This document shows positions 1 through 6,446 of a stretch of DNA of 8,835 nt, in pieces. Under the pieces are notes generated by a model. It did no database searches. It was not told where the DNA came from and saw nothing but the letters and a program-made list of their open reading frames with translations. How positions within the stretch are numbered: position 1 is the stretch's first letter; each line of letters begins with the position of its first letter. Origin of the DNA: Candidatus Desantisiibacteriota bacterium (GTDB lineage: Bacteria; UBA9089; CG2-30-40-21); the NCBI GenBank assembly GCA_016208205.1, contig JACQYP010000010.1, positions 1-8,835 on the forward strand, given 5' to 3'. The translations under genes were made by a program, and so were the position numbers.

Positions 1-11
1 ACCGTTGACTC

Positions 12-58
12 TGTAGCCCAACATTCTATGTTGGTTCTAACTATAAATAGGGGCTACA
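12..58. repeat. nested inverted repeat at the left window edge
   Basis: TGTAGCCC (12-19) is exactly complementary to GGGCTACA (51-58). Inside it, CCAACAT (18-24) pairs with ATGTTGG (28-34) around a 3-nt loop. The two helices share two bases, so they may be alternatives. No coding frame covers this stretch. It looks like a dispersed palindromic (REP-like) sequence. The neighbouring gene to the left is outside the window, so a role as a terminator cannot be judged. Confidence 0.4.
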
Positions 59-104
59 TTATTATCAATTATTTGTATCTTCTCAATAACTCGTGGAAAT
101 CTAT

Positions 105-146
105 GTTGTAAGTTGCAGGTTGTAAGTTACGCCTACAACCTACAAC
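105..146. repeat. heptamer-phased inverted repeat downstream of the MetE-like gene
   Basis: The left half reads as 7-nt units GTTGTAA, GTTGCAG, GTTGTAA (105-125). After a short centre, the right half has CTACAAC twice (133-146). The halves are imperfectly complementary and can form a hairpin. It lies about 38 bp beyond the stop codon of the minus-strand MetE-like gene. It is the same repeat type as 6302-6363. No T-tract makes it an obvious intrinsic terminator. Confidence 0.6.
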
Positions 147-183
147 TATGCTGAGTATGCCTTGAAATTTTGAGATGATACAA

Positions 184-1224
184 TTATTTTCCCTTCAAGG
201 AGGCAGAGAGCTTTGAGGTTAATGTCAATATCCTTTCTGCTGCTGCCTCTGATAATGCCCCTGTACCACAACTTGGGGTAATAATTATATTTTCGACTAA
301 TGCCTCTCTTGAAATAAAATCATGGCTTAAGGATGAAATCCCGCTGTTAAATCGATGGATTAATGTTTGTACTGATTCCTTGATAATATCTTCAACTGTA
401 GGTACTATTCCCCATGCAAGTATCCCTCCACTCGAGAGAAAATGTTTAAGATCTGCCGGATACAGGGATAATGTATCAACAAAGTTGTAGGCATCAAAGC
501 TTAGTATATCTACCTCTGTTCCCAGCAATATAGACCAGTCTGTATTCCCGCAACAGTGGACACCCACCAGCCCGCCTATCTCCTGAATGTTGACAATAAC
601 CTCATTTAATGCCTGGATAACCATTTTTTTATCTAATGGCACATAGGCAGAACCAAAGGCAGAGAGGTATGGTTCATCTAAAAATATTATTCCTTTTAAC
701 CCAAGTTCCTTAAACTTGGTTAGCTGCCAGCATGCTTTCATGGTTAACCCTTTGACAATAGCATCAAAAAGTATCTCATTATAAATAACAGGCTTGCCTG
801 TTTCATCCTGAACCGTTAATCCAAAACTAATGGGACCGGTTATCTGTCCCTTGATAAACCTTACACTTGGAGATATTTCTTTTTTCAGGATTTCCATCAT
901 GGTATGAAATCCTGCACTATATTTTTTTGATATTTCAAACATAGAGATATTATTTGACAAATATTTTTCGTAAAATCTTTCAAGTTCAGCATCCATATCC
1001 TTTGAGGTATCAAAGAATATTTTCTTGTTTTCTATATCAAGATTTACGCATGGAAATCCCTCAGAGTATTGAACATACATGTTTTCCAGAAAGCCCATCC
1101 TCGGCAGTTGAGGCCAAACAGGTATCTCCGGCAGATTTTCTAAGATTATTCGACAGGCTGTATCCGGATCCTGATGCGGAAAACTTCCGATTGCAGTAGC
1201 TAAATAATTGGCACGAAAATTCAT
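184..1224 (-). CDS. MetE-like zinc methyltransferase (short 'core' methionine synthase type)
   Basis: A 346-residue protein of the UROD/MetE superfamily: a single barrel without the N-terminal half of classical MetE (about 750 aa). The opening IGSFPH (12-17) is typical of the short family. The likely zinc site is HCCGN, giving the H-x-C pair His223/Cys225, with Cys319 in PSCGTGAL and possibly Asp244 at the place of the MetE glutamate. DEP (183-185) matches a conserved active-site stretch. It probably moves a methyl group to homocysteine or a related thiol. In anaerobes, short MetE proteins can take methyl from a corrinoid protein rather than methyl-tetrahydrofolate, but the donor here is inferred. 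The ATG has AAGGAG 5 nt upstream, overlapping the purN stop, so the two genes are probably co-transcribed and coupled. A corrinoid-methyltransferase relative acting on another thiol is the main alternative. Confidence 0.75.
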   Translation of the reverse strand: MNFRANYLATAIGSFPHQDPDTACRIILENLPEIPVWPQLPRMGFLENMYVQYSEGFPCVNLDIENKKIFFDTSKDMDAELERFYEKYLSNNISMFEISKKYSAGFHTMMEILKKEISPSVRFIKGQITGPISFGLTVQDETGKPVIYNEILFDAIVKGLTMKACWQLTKFKELGLKGIIFLDEPYLSAFGSAYVPLDKKMVIQALNEVIVNIQEIGGLVGVHCCGNTDWSILLGTEVDILSFDAYNFVDTLSLYPADLKHFLSSGGILAWGIVPTVEDIIKESVQTLIHRFNSGISSLSHDFISREALVENIIITPSCGTGALSEAAAERILTLTSKLSASLKGK

Positions 1225-1233
1225 GGTAGCTCC

Positions 1234-1836
1234 TTATTTTGTATTATAGGACTTATAAGACATATAAGTCCTATAATACAATAAAATAGCCTCAGGATAA
1301 ATCTGGTGTTCTATTCTTAACATCCTTTCAGACAGAGAATCCACTGTATCATTGGAGAGGACATCTACAGCTCTTTGGAGAATAATTGATCCGGTATCCA
1401 TGCCCTCATCTACCACATGTACGGTTACACCGGTAACCCTTACCCCATATTCAAGTGCTTGTTTTTGAGCATTTAAGCCTGGAAATGAGGGTAATAATGC
1501 AGGATGGATATTCAGGATACGATCCTTGTAAGAATTTACAAAATAAGGCGTTAAAATCCTCATAAATCCTGCTAAAACAACTAATTCTACCCCCTCTGCC
1601 TCAAGTTGCGTAACCATTTGCTGTTCATAATCTTGTTGGGATGAATAATCTGCCGGATTAATGAATGTAGCTTTAATCCCTGCCTTTTTTGCCCTTTCCA
1701 GGGCATAGGCATTCTCTTTGTTGCTGATGACTACCCTGATATCAGCATTCAGGCTGCCATCATTGGTAGCATCAATGATGGCCTGGAGGTTTGATCCCCT
1801 TCCTGAGACCAGGACACCCAGCGATACATTTTGCAT
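1234..1836 (-). CDS. purN: phosphoribosylglycinamide formyltransferase (GART)
   Basis: PurN transfers the formyl group of 10-formyl-tetrahydrofolate to GAR, the third step of purine synthesis in the cytoplasm. The 200 residues match the usual family length. The phosphate-binding SGRGSN is at 11-16. The catalytic set is Asn109 and His111 in ILNIHPALLPSFPG, and Asp147 in VHVVDEGMDTG, equivalent to Asn106, His108 and Asp144 of the E. coli enzyme. The core is intact. The last residues are odd: they are encoded by a perfect palindrome and do not look like a normal PurN tail. The start ATG has only a weak GGGG-type site about 10 nt upstream. A 173-bp mobile element begins 27 bp upstream of the start codon, so the leader is long if the promoter at 2087-2115 is used. 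Confidence 0.95.
   Translation of the reverse strand: MQNVSLGVLVSGRGSNLQAIIDATNDGSLNADIRVVISNKENAYALERAKKAGIKATFINPADYSSQQDYEQQMVTQLEAEGVELVVLAGFMRILTPYFVNSYKDRILNIHPALLPSFPGLNAQKQALEYGVRVTGVTVHVVDEGMDTGSIILQRAVDVLSNDTVDSLSERMLRIEHQIYPEAILLYYRTYMSYKSYNTK
1239..1281. repeat. perfect 19-bp palindrome encoding the PurN C-terminus
   Basis: Left arm 1239-1257 and right arm 1263-1281 are fully complementary over 19 bp around the 5-nt loop AGACA. The element lies inside the reading frame of purN and encodes about the last 14 residues, a Tyr/Lys/Ser/Thr-rich tail. On the transcript it ends just before the purN stop and the ribosome-binding site of the next gene. There is no T-tract after it, so it is not a normal terminator. 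It could protect the mRNA 3' side or modulate translation of the MetE-like gene. Confidence 0.85.
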
Positions 1837-1863
1837 TTATTTTACCCCACAAATATTCAAATC

Positions 1864-2036
1864 GTAACTACTCAGGTTATCTGGTTTAAGGTTCAAGGTT
1901 CAAGGTTCACAGATAGTAACCTTGTGTCGTCAATTCGTGTGCTAATTTTCAAGCCTCAATATCTCCAAACCGTTCAGTTCCCTGCATTCGCAGGGACAAG
2001 CTTCATCGCTCTCCAACCTTGAACCTGAGTAGTTAC
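1864..2036. mobile_element. MITE-like element with terminal inverted repeats and 8-bp target duplication
   Basis: The ends are a perfect 15-bp inverted repeat: GTAACTACTCAGGTT (1864-1878) and AACCTGAGTAGTTAC (2022-2036). Immediately outside, TTCAAATC occurs as a direct repeat on both sides (1856-1863 and 2037-2044), the mark of an 8-bp target-site duplication. The 173-bp interior has no credible gene, so it would be moved in trans by a transposase encoded elsewhere. Inside are four 7-nt units, GGTTTAA then GGTTCAA, GGTTCAA, GGTTCAC (1883-1910), and a small hairpin TCCCTGC/GCAGGGA (1979-1985 with 1990-1996). It lies between the predicted purN promoter and the purN start codon. The parent transposon family is unknown; 8-bp duplications occur in several. 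Confidence 0.85.
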
Positions 2037-2086
2037 TTCAAATCAATAATTCGCAGCAGAGATTTTTTTCGACTCCTATATACTAT

Positions 2087-2115
2087 AGAATACAATAAGC
2101 CCATGGATTTGTCAA
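2087..2115 (-). promoter_or_regulatory. predicted sigma70-type promoter for purN and the MetE-like gene
   Basis: On the minus strand TTGACA (2115-2110) is followed after 17 bp by TATTCT (2092-2087). The -35 is perfect and the -10 matches 4 of 6. Transcription would start near 2080, giving a purN leader of about 245 nt that includes the whole MITE-like element. Without the insertion the leader would be about 64 nt. Confidence 0.55.
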
Positions 2116-2440
2116 GGAAAAAATGCAAAAAAATCAACCAAAGTACTTAAATCAGCACTAATTGCAGCAATATTCACCAGATTTAATCTTATGGTTCATG
2201 GTCAAGGAAAAATTATGGATACTTGCAAAAATCATGCCAGTTTTTATCTCTAAAATCATCCACAATTTGTGTGTTCCATTTTTCCCAACCCATTTATTTT
2301 AACAAGATTATAATTGGATATCTTCTATTGAGGCTAATAAAAATTATATGGATTTGCAACATGTGGTTTTTTTCTGCATATACCGTAACCTTTGCCTGCT
2401 CTTGGGGTTTTGATTATTAAAAAAAAAATTATTTTTTTTC
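2116..2440. other. AT-rich divergent intergenic region, no gene seen
   Basis: This stretch separates the purN and nrdR promoters. It has no open frame with a ribosome-binding site or recognisable protein. GTCAAGGAAAAA occurs at 2111-2122 and again at 2201-2212 (the same 12-mer). At 2419-2439 there is a run of A followed by a run of T directly upstream of the nrdR -35 box, a plausible UP element or curved tract. I see no RNA gene here. Confidence 0.5.
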
Positions 2441-2469
2441 TTGACAAACACATAGGGTTGTAGTACAAT
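2441..2469 (+). promoter_or_regulatory. strong sigma70-type promoter for nrdR
   Basis: TTGACA (2441-2446), a 17-bp spacer, then TACAAT (2464-2469). A/T runs at 2419-2439 sit where an UP element would be. The start of transcription would be near 2476, about 27 nt before the nrdR ATG. The spacer contains ACACA-N5-TTGT, which weakly resembles half an NrdR box; that is not enough to call autoregulation. Confidence 0.75.
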
Positions 2470-2502
2470 TTGCAAATAGCACAAGATATTGAGGAATACA
2501 CA

Positions 2503-2964
2503 ATGAAATGTCCCTTTTGCGATTATATCGAAGATAAGGTAATGGATTCCCGGGAGATAGGGGATTGTGCGATTATCAGGCGAAGGAGAGAGTGTCTTAA
2601 GTGTAGTAAAAGGTTTACTACCTATGAACGGATAGAAAAGATACCCTGTATAGTTATCAAAAAAGATGGTCGCAGGGAGCCTTTTGATAGAAATAAGATG
2701 GTTAGAGGGATTCTTAAGGCTTGTGCTAAACGACCTGTAGAGATAGAGATTATAGAAAAAATTGTAGATGATGTGGAAAATGATTTACAAGGCAATTTGT
2801 CTAAAGAAATAGATGCATCAATGCTTGGCGAGATAGTGATGAAAAATCTCTGGCAGCTTGATAAGGTGGCTTATCTAAGATTTGTTTCTGTTCATCGGCA
2901 TTATGAAAATATAGAAGATTTTATCAATGAGGCAAACCAGATAAGGGCAAGGGAAGGGGAATAG
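2503..2964 (+). CDS. nrdR: transcriptional repressor NrdR
   Basis: NrdR is a nucleotide-sensing repressor of ribonucleotide reductase genes. The product has 153 residues, the normal family length. The N-terminal zinc ribbon uses Cys3, Cys6, Cys31 and Cys34 (CPFC and CLKC), with the family-typical RRRREC just before the second pair and RFTTYE after it. An ATP-cone follows from about residue 48 (VIKKDGRREPFDRNKM) to about 138. It binds ATP or dATP and so reports the dNTP pool. I chose ATG at 2503 because the protein then begins MKCPFC as in the family and GAGG lies 8 nt upstream. A longer frame from TTG at 2470 would begin at the promoter -10 box. The likely target, nrdD, is nearby on the same strand. 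The last codons and stop lie in the arm of a palindrome. Confidence 0.97.
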   Translation: MKCPFCDYIEDKVMDSREIGDCAIIRRRRECLKCSKRFTTYERIEKIPCIVIKKDGRREPFDRNKMVRGILKACAKRPVEIEIIEKIVDDVENDLQGNLSKEIDASMLGEIVMKNLWQLDKVAYLRFVSVHRHYENIEDFINEANQIRAREGE

Positions 2965-3014
2965 AATGAATAATGAATAATTAGCATCTATATTCATTAT
3001 TCATTCTATTCCCC
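2956..3014. repeat. perfect 24-bp palindrome over the nrdR stop codon
   Basis: Arms 2956-2979 and 2991-3014 are fully complementary over 24 bp, with an 11-nt loop. The left arm contains the end of nrdR and its TAG stop. The inner part is built of the heptamer AATGAAT twice (2965-2978), mirrored by ATTCATT twice (2992-3005). C-rich sequence rather than a T-tract follows, so it is not a classic intrinsic terminator, though it could stabilise or attenuate the transcript. Confidence 0.85.
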
Positions 3015-3028
3015 CTGTCTCCTGTGCT

Positions 3029-3064
3029 CTGTCAGAATACTCTACACGAAAATATAATTCGTGT
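3029..3064 (+). promoter_or_regulatory. promoter with palindromic operator candidate over the -10 box
   Basis: CTGTCA (3029-3034), an 18-bp spacer and a consensus TATAAT (3053-3058) make a promoter for the Ntn-hydrolase/nrdD transcript, with a start near 3065. The inverted repeat ACACGAA (3044-3050) / TTCGTGT (3058-3064) overlaps the -10, the expected place for a repressor site. The outer ACAC and GTGT match NrdR-box ends, but the spacing is 21 bp instead of 16. Because a short T-run follows (3064-3068), it could instead be a weak terminator for nrdR. Confidence 0.5.
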
Positions 3065-3096
3065 TTTTATATATAGAAACTGGGAGAATTCAAAAT

Positions 3097-3879
3097 ATGA
3101 CGCTTACGATTTCATTAAGGGTGCCTGATGGAATAGTCATGGCATCTGATAGTCTCCTGACTATTCAGACACAGTTACCGCCAAAAGAGGAGTTTGTGAG
3201 ATGTCCCAAATGTGAGGGCAGAATCCCATATGCTCGCATAGCTCCTTCGCCTCCTGTGCCTGTTTCTATCTCACCTAATGGACAAAAGCTCTTTTGTCTT
3301 GGAGAGGATGTAGGCATATCAAGTTTTGGCATTGGGTTTTTAACCGGAAGAACGATTGAGAGTCATATTCGAGAGTTTGAAAAGGTATCTGTTTACGGTA
3401 ATGAGAATATTGAACAGATTGCAGGTAAACTTGAAGAATATTTTCGAATAGAATTAACCAAAGAGGTTGGTGATCTGACTAACATTCCGGAGAACGAATC
3501 TCCGGTTGGATTTCAGATAGCAGGATATGATAATGATGTTAGTATTGGTAAGACATTTTTGGTTAAGATAGGTAGAAAATCAGAGATTGAGCCCCTTCAT
3601 ACAAAGGGTTATGGTTGTACCTTTGGTGGGGATGGAAGGGTAATACAAAAGCTCTGGAAAGAAGATCCGTATATTCCCATTGCCATGCCGAATTTTCATC
3701 TTTTAACATTACAGGATGCAATAGATTATGCTATTTTTTTAATGCAAACAACGATTCAATTTCAGCGGTTTGCAACAATGATACCTACTTGTGGAGGAGA
3801 TATTGATATTGCTATTATCACTCATCAAGAGGGGTTTATGTGGATTGAGCGGAAGGAACTGGTTGGGGTTTATAGATAA
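3097..3879 (+). CDS. proteasome/HslV-like Ntn hydrolase family protein, with Cys-knuckle insert
   Basis: A 260-residue protein resembling 20S proteasome beta subunits and HslV. The start MTLTISLRVPDGIVMASD fits the beta pattern: Thr2, exposed when Met is removed, at the place of the Thr1 nucleophile, and Asp18 at Asp17. Lys64 in PNGQKLFCL fits the Lys33 strand, but about 30 extra residues lie before it, including CPKC (Cys36, Cys39). Later blocks GYGCTFGGDG and CGGDIDIAIIT resemble the beta core. No signal peptide or membrane segment is seen. I chose ATG at 3097 because GGGAG lies 10 nt upstream and it places Thr2 at the N-terminus. A GTG at 3061 would add 12 residues and bury it. The stop is 23 bp before nrdD, so co-transcription is likely. 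Peptidase activity and substrate are not shown; a non-proteolytic relative is possible. Confidence 0.65.
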   Translation: MTLTISLRVPDGIVMASDSLLTIQTQLPPKEEFVRCPKCEGRIPYARIAPSPPVPVSISPNGQKLFCLGEDVGISSFGIGFLTGRTIESHIREFEKVSVYGNENIEQIAGKLEEYFRIELTKEVGDLTNIPENESPVGFQIAGYDNDVSIGKTFLVKIGRKSEIEPLHTKGYGCTFGGDGRVIQKLWKEDPYIPIAMPNFHLLTLQDAIDYAIFLMQTTIQFQRFATMIPTCGGDIDIAIITHQEGFMWIERKELVGVYR

Positions 3880-3902
3880 AGAAAAACTGGGGGGGATTTT
3901 TG

Positions 3903-4247
3903 ATGTTTAAGCTCATTCAAAAGCGAGATGGCAGAACTGTATCTTTTGATAAGGCAAAGATAGCTGAAGCCATCTTTAAGGCAGCTCAAAAGGTTGGCGG
4001 TGAGGATAAAAAGCTGGCAGATGATCTATCTGATGTTGTTATTGTTTATCTTGGAGAAAAATTTACTTCAGATCATATCTTGCATATTGAAGAGATTCAG
4101 GATGCAGTAGAAAAGATATTGGTTGAAACAGGTCATGCAAAGACCTCAAAGGAATATATACTTTATCGGGATGCAAGAAATAGAATCAGACGGGCAACTC
4201 AGTTTGCACCAAAACAAAAGAAACAACAGATTATGCCTTGTTTGTGA
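3903..4247 (+). CDS. nrdD: anaerobic ribonucleotide reductase NrdD, N-terminal ATP-cone part (frameshifted)
   Basis: This frame encodes an ATP-cone (FKLIQKRDGRTVSFDKAKI at the start, YILYRDARNRIRRATQF near the end), the allosteric nucleotide-binding module of ribonucleotide reductases. It runs out of frame into an unrelated tail and a TGA at 4245. The NrdD body continues in the -1 frame. Extending that frame upstream reads ETTDYALFVRSS, which joins naturally to FAPK here if one A is restored in the A-rich stretch 4208-4223. The joined protein would be about 789 residues. Start ATG 3903 has a G-run (3889-3895) as ribosome-binding site; TTG at 3900 is less likely. The break may be a real mutation, a sequencing or assembly error in the A-rich tract, or recoding, although no canonical slippery heptamer is present. 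Confidence 0.85.
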   Translation: MFKLIQKRDGRTVSFDKAKIAEAIFKAAQKVGGEDKKLADDLSDVVIVYLGEKFTSDHILHIEEIQDAVEKILVETGHAKTSKEYILYRDARNRIRRATQFAPKQKKQQIMPCL

Positions 4248-6271
4248 GAAGCTCACAAGATGATATTGTCCAGTGGGATAGAATGAAGATCATTGATGCC
4301 CTTATCAGAGAGGCTGATGTTGAGCCGGAAGTGGCAGAAAAAATAAGTCGTGAGGTAGAACAACAGATAAAAAACTGGGATGTACAGATCTTGACTGCTC
4401 CACTCATTCGGGAGATGGTGGATGTTAAGCTGATTGAACACGGGCTGGAAAGGGCAAGACGGGTTCATACCAGATTAGGGCTTCCTCTGCGTGATGTAGG
4501 AAGGGTTATTATTTACAAGAATAAAGAAAATGCTAATATCCCTCATAACCCTGAGGCAACAAACCTGACCCTGGCTGAAACAATAAAAAAGGAATATGCC
4601 TTGCTTGAGGTTTTTTCTCAGGATGTAGCTGATGCTCATATCCGTGGCGATTTTCATCTTCATGACCTGGGAATGATAGATAGACCCTATTGTTCCGGAC
4701 AATCGCTGGAATATGTAAAAAAATATGGACTGGATTTGACTAATGCCTTATCTGTTGCCAAACCGGCAAAACATCCAGAAACATTATTAGCTCATATGGT
4801 TAAGTATTCAGCAGCCTTGCAGGGGCACTTTGCCGGAGCAATTGGGTGGGATGCTGTCAATCTTTTCTTTGCCCCATTTCTGGTAGGGATGTCTGATAAT
4901 GAGATGCACCAATTGGCTCAAATGTTGATATTTGAGTATTCCCAGCAAAGCGTAGCCCGGGGTGGGCAGGCAATATTTTCTGACATTAATCTCTACTGGG
5001 AGGTGCCCAAACACTTTGAAAATGTTGAGGCAATTGGTCCTGGCGGGCAGTATACCGGAAAAACATATTCAGAATATATCAAGGAAGCGCAAAGATTTGT
5101 CTGGGCACTATTTGATGTTTATAAGGAAGGGGACGGGAGTGGACGGCCGTTTTTCTTTCCAAAACCGTTGGTGCATATTACGGAAAAATTCTTTAAGACA
5201 CCCGGTCATGAGGATTTCCTGCTTCATATTTGTGATGTAGCAAGCTCTATGGGAAACACATACTTTGTCTTTGATCGAGGTGAGACAGCAAAGATTTCAG
5301 AATGCTGTCGTTTAAGTTTTAAGCTTGAGGCATCAGATATTGAGGATGCAAAGCATCCATGGAAGATGAGATATACAGCCCTTCAAAATATTACCCTGAA
5401 TCTTCCAAGGGTAGCATATGCAGCTGGTTGGGATGAAGAGAAATTACTCAAGCAGTTGGATGATTTATTGGCTTTATCGGTTAAGGCTCATATGCAGAAA
5501 AGGTCTTTTATTGAGAGCTTGCTCAGCCTTGATCATGAAGGGTGTCTCTCCTTGCTGACCATGAAAAAGGAAGGCGAGCCGTATCTCAGGATGCAGCGGG
5601 TAACCTATTTAATAGGCTTGGTAGGATTGAATGAGATGATTCAATTCCATACAGGGTTTCAGATGCATGAATCTGAAAAGGCATTGAAGTTTGGATTAAA
5701 GGTAATAGCCCATCTTCATCTTATCTGCAAAAAGTTTTCAGATGAATACGGGATGCGGTTTGTTCTGGAACAAACACCTGCAGAATCTACTGCTTATCGC
5801 TTTGCTAAATTAGATATAGAGCATTATCATGATCAGGCAGTAAATGTAGTCAAAGGAAATATAGAAAATAATGAAATATATTACACAAACTCTACTTATT
5901 TGAATATTGCAGAGGCAACAAACCCTATTGATCGGGTAAAAAAAGAAGGGATATTCCATAATTTGATTGAAGCCGGGGCATTAACCCATATATGGTTGGG
6001 TGAGTCTCAACCATCACCTGAATCAGTAGCTAACTTTGTGACAAAGGTGTTTCGCAATACACAAAATGCTCAAGTAGCATTTTCCCCTGAGTTTACCTTT
6101 TGCAATACCTGCAGCAAGGTTGTCAGGGGATTAAAGGATCATTGTTTATTTTGCGGGGATACGCATGTTGAAGGAATTACCCGGGTAACAGGGTATTTCT
6201 CTAAGGTATCCGGTTGGAATAAGGGTAAAATAGCGGAATTACATGATAGATATAGAAGCGGATTGGAGTAA
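4238..6271 (+). CDS. nrdD: anaerobic (class III) ribonucleoside-triphosphate reductase NrdD, catalytic part
   Basis: NrdD reduces ribonucleotides to deoxyribonucleotides under anoxia using a glycyl radical. Numbered from TTG at 4238 (677 aa): residues 1-80 are a second ATP-cone (IVQWDRMKIIDALIRE), then the ten-stranded barrel with RGDFHLHDLG and RPYCSGQSLEY (Cys152), and Cys356-Cys357 in ISECCRLSF as the likely active-site cysteines. The C-terminal zinc site is Cys622, Cys625, Cys636 and Cys639. The radical loop RVTGYFS has Gly652 as the radical residue. No ribosome-binding site precedes this frame, so it is best read as the continuation of the frame beginning at 3903. The only overlap signal is GTGA at 4244-4247. 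The body is intact, so the enzyme could work if the frame is continuous. The redoxin gene downstream suggests thiol rather than formate as reductant. NrdG is not encoded in the window. Confidence 0.95.
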   Translation: MFVRSSQDDIVQWDRMKIIDALIREADVEPEVAEKISREVEQQIKNWDVQILTAPLIREMVDVKLIEHGLERARRVHTRLGLPLRDVGRVIIYKNKENANIPHNPEATNLTLAETIKKEYALLEVFSQDVADAHIRGDFHLHDLGMIDRPYCSGQSLEYVKKYGLDLTNALSVAKPAKHPETLLAHMVKYSAALQGHFAGAIGWDAVNLFFAPFLVGMSDNEMHQLAQMLIFEYSQQSVARGGQAIFSDINLYWEVPKHFENVEAIGPGGQYTGKTYSEYIKEAQRFVWALFDVYKEGDGSGRPFFFPKPLVHITEKFFKTPGHEDFLLHICDVASSMGNTYFVFDRGETAKISECCRLSFKLEASDIEDAKHPWKMRYTALQNITLNLPRVAYAAGWDEEKLLKQLDDLLALSVKAHMQKRSFIESLLSLDHEGCLSLLTMKKEGEPYLRMQRVTYLIGLVGLNEMIQFHTGFQMHESEKALKFGLKVIAHLHLICKKFSDEYGMRFVLEQTPAESTAYRFAKLDIEHYHDQAVNVVKGNIENNEIYYTNSTYLNIAEATNPIDRVKKEGIFHNLIEAGALTHIWLGESQPSPESVANFVTKVFRNTQNAQVAFSPEFTFCNTCSKVVRGLKDHCLFCGDTHVEGITRVTGYFSKVSGWNKGKIAELHDRYRSGLE

Positions 6272-6301
6272 CTATTTAGGTAGATAGGCTGTAGGCATTT
6301 A

Positions 6302-6363
6302 GGTTGTAGGTTGTAAGTTGTAGGTTATCGGCATAACTTACAACCTACAACCTATAACTTACA
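6302..6363. repeat. heptamer-phased inverted repeat between nrdD and the redoxin gene
   Basis: The left arm is a run of 7-nt units: GGTTGTA, GGTTGTA, AGTTGTA (6302-6322). The right arm is ACTTACA, ACCTACA, ACCTATA, ACTTACA (6336-6363). About 24 of 28 positions can pair across a short centre near CGGC. It is the same family as 105-146. It lies 30 bp after the nrdD stop; no T-tract follows, so read-through to the redoxin gene remains likely. Confidence 0.8.
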
Positions 6364-6446
6364 ACACAGATGACCCAAGTTATTAAGAAGATACAAAATC
6401 GAGGATAAGTAAACTAATAAATATAGAAGCTGGGAGGGGAAAACTT

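Noticed and set aside
1831..2022. 63-codon frame spanning the MITE-like element
   Set aside because: It crosses the element boundary and the purN start region; the composition is repeat-derived.
2223..2420. 65-codon frame in the purN-nrdR intergenic region
   Set aside because: No ribosome-binding site, non-ATG start, low-complexity AT-rich composition and no recognisable protein feature.
2448..2463. NrdR box in the nrdR promoter
   Set aside because: Only about 9 of 16 positions match the consensus as I know it, and no second box is at the expected spacing.
2470..2502. TTG start for nrdR giving 11 extra residues
   Set aside because: The TTG overlaps the promoter -10 region and lies upstream of the likely transcript start; the family begins MKCPFC, and GAGG precedes the ATG at 2503.
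3061..3096. GTG start for the Ntn-hydrolase gene
   Set aside because: It overlaps the predicted promoter/operator, has no ribosome-binding site and would bury the predicted N-terminal Thr nucleophile.
4208..4229. Programmed -1 frameshift site in nrdD
   Set aside because: The A-rich tract does not form a canonical X-XXY-YYZ heptamer in frame; an indel is the simpler reading.
105..6363. CRISPR array
   Set aside because: The repeated units are 7 nt, directly adjoining and mirrored; no 20-40-bp repeats with unique spacers and no cas genes.
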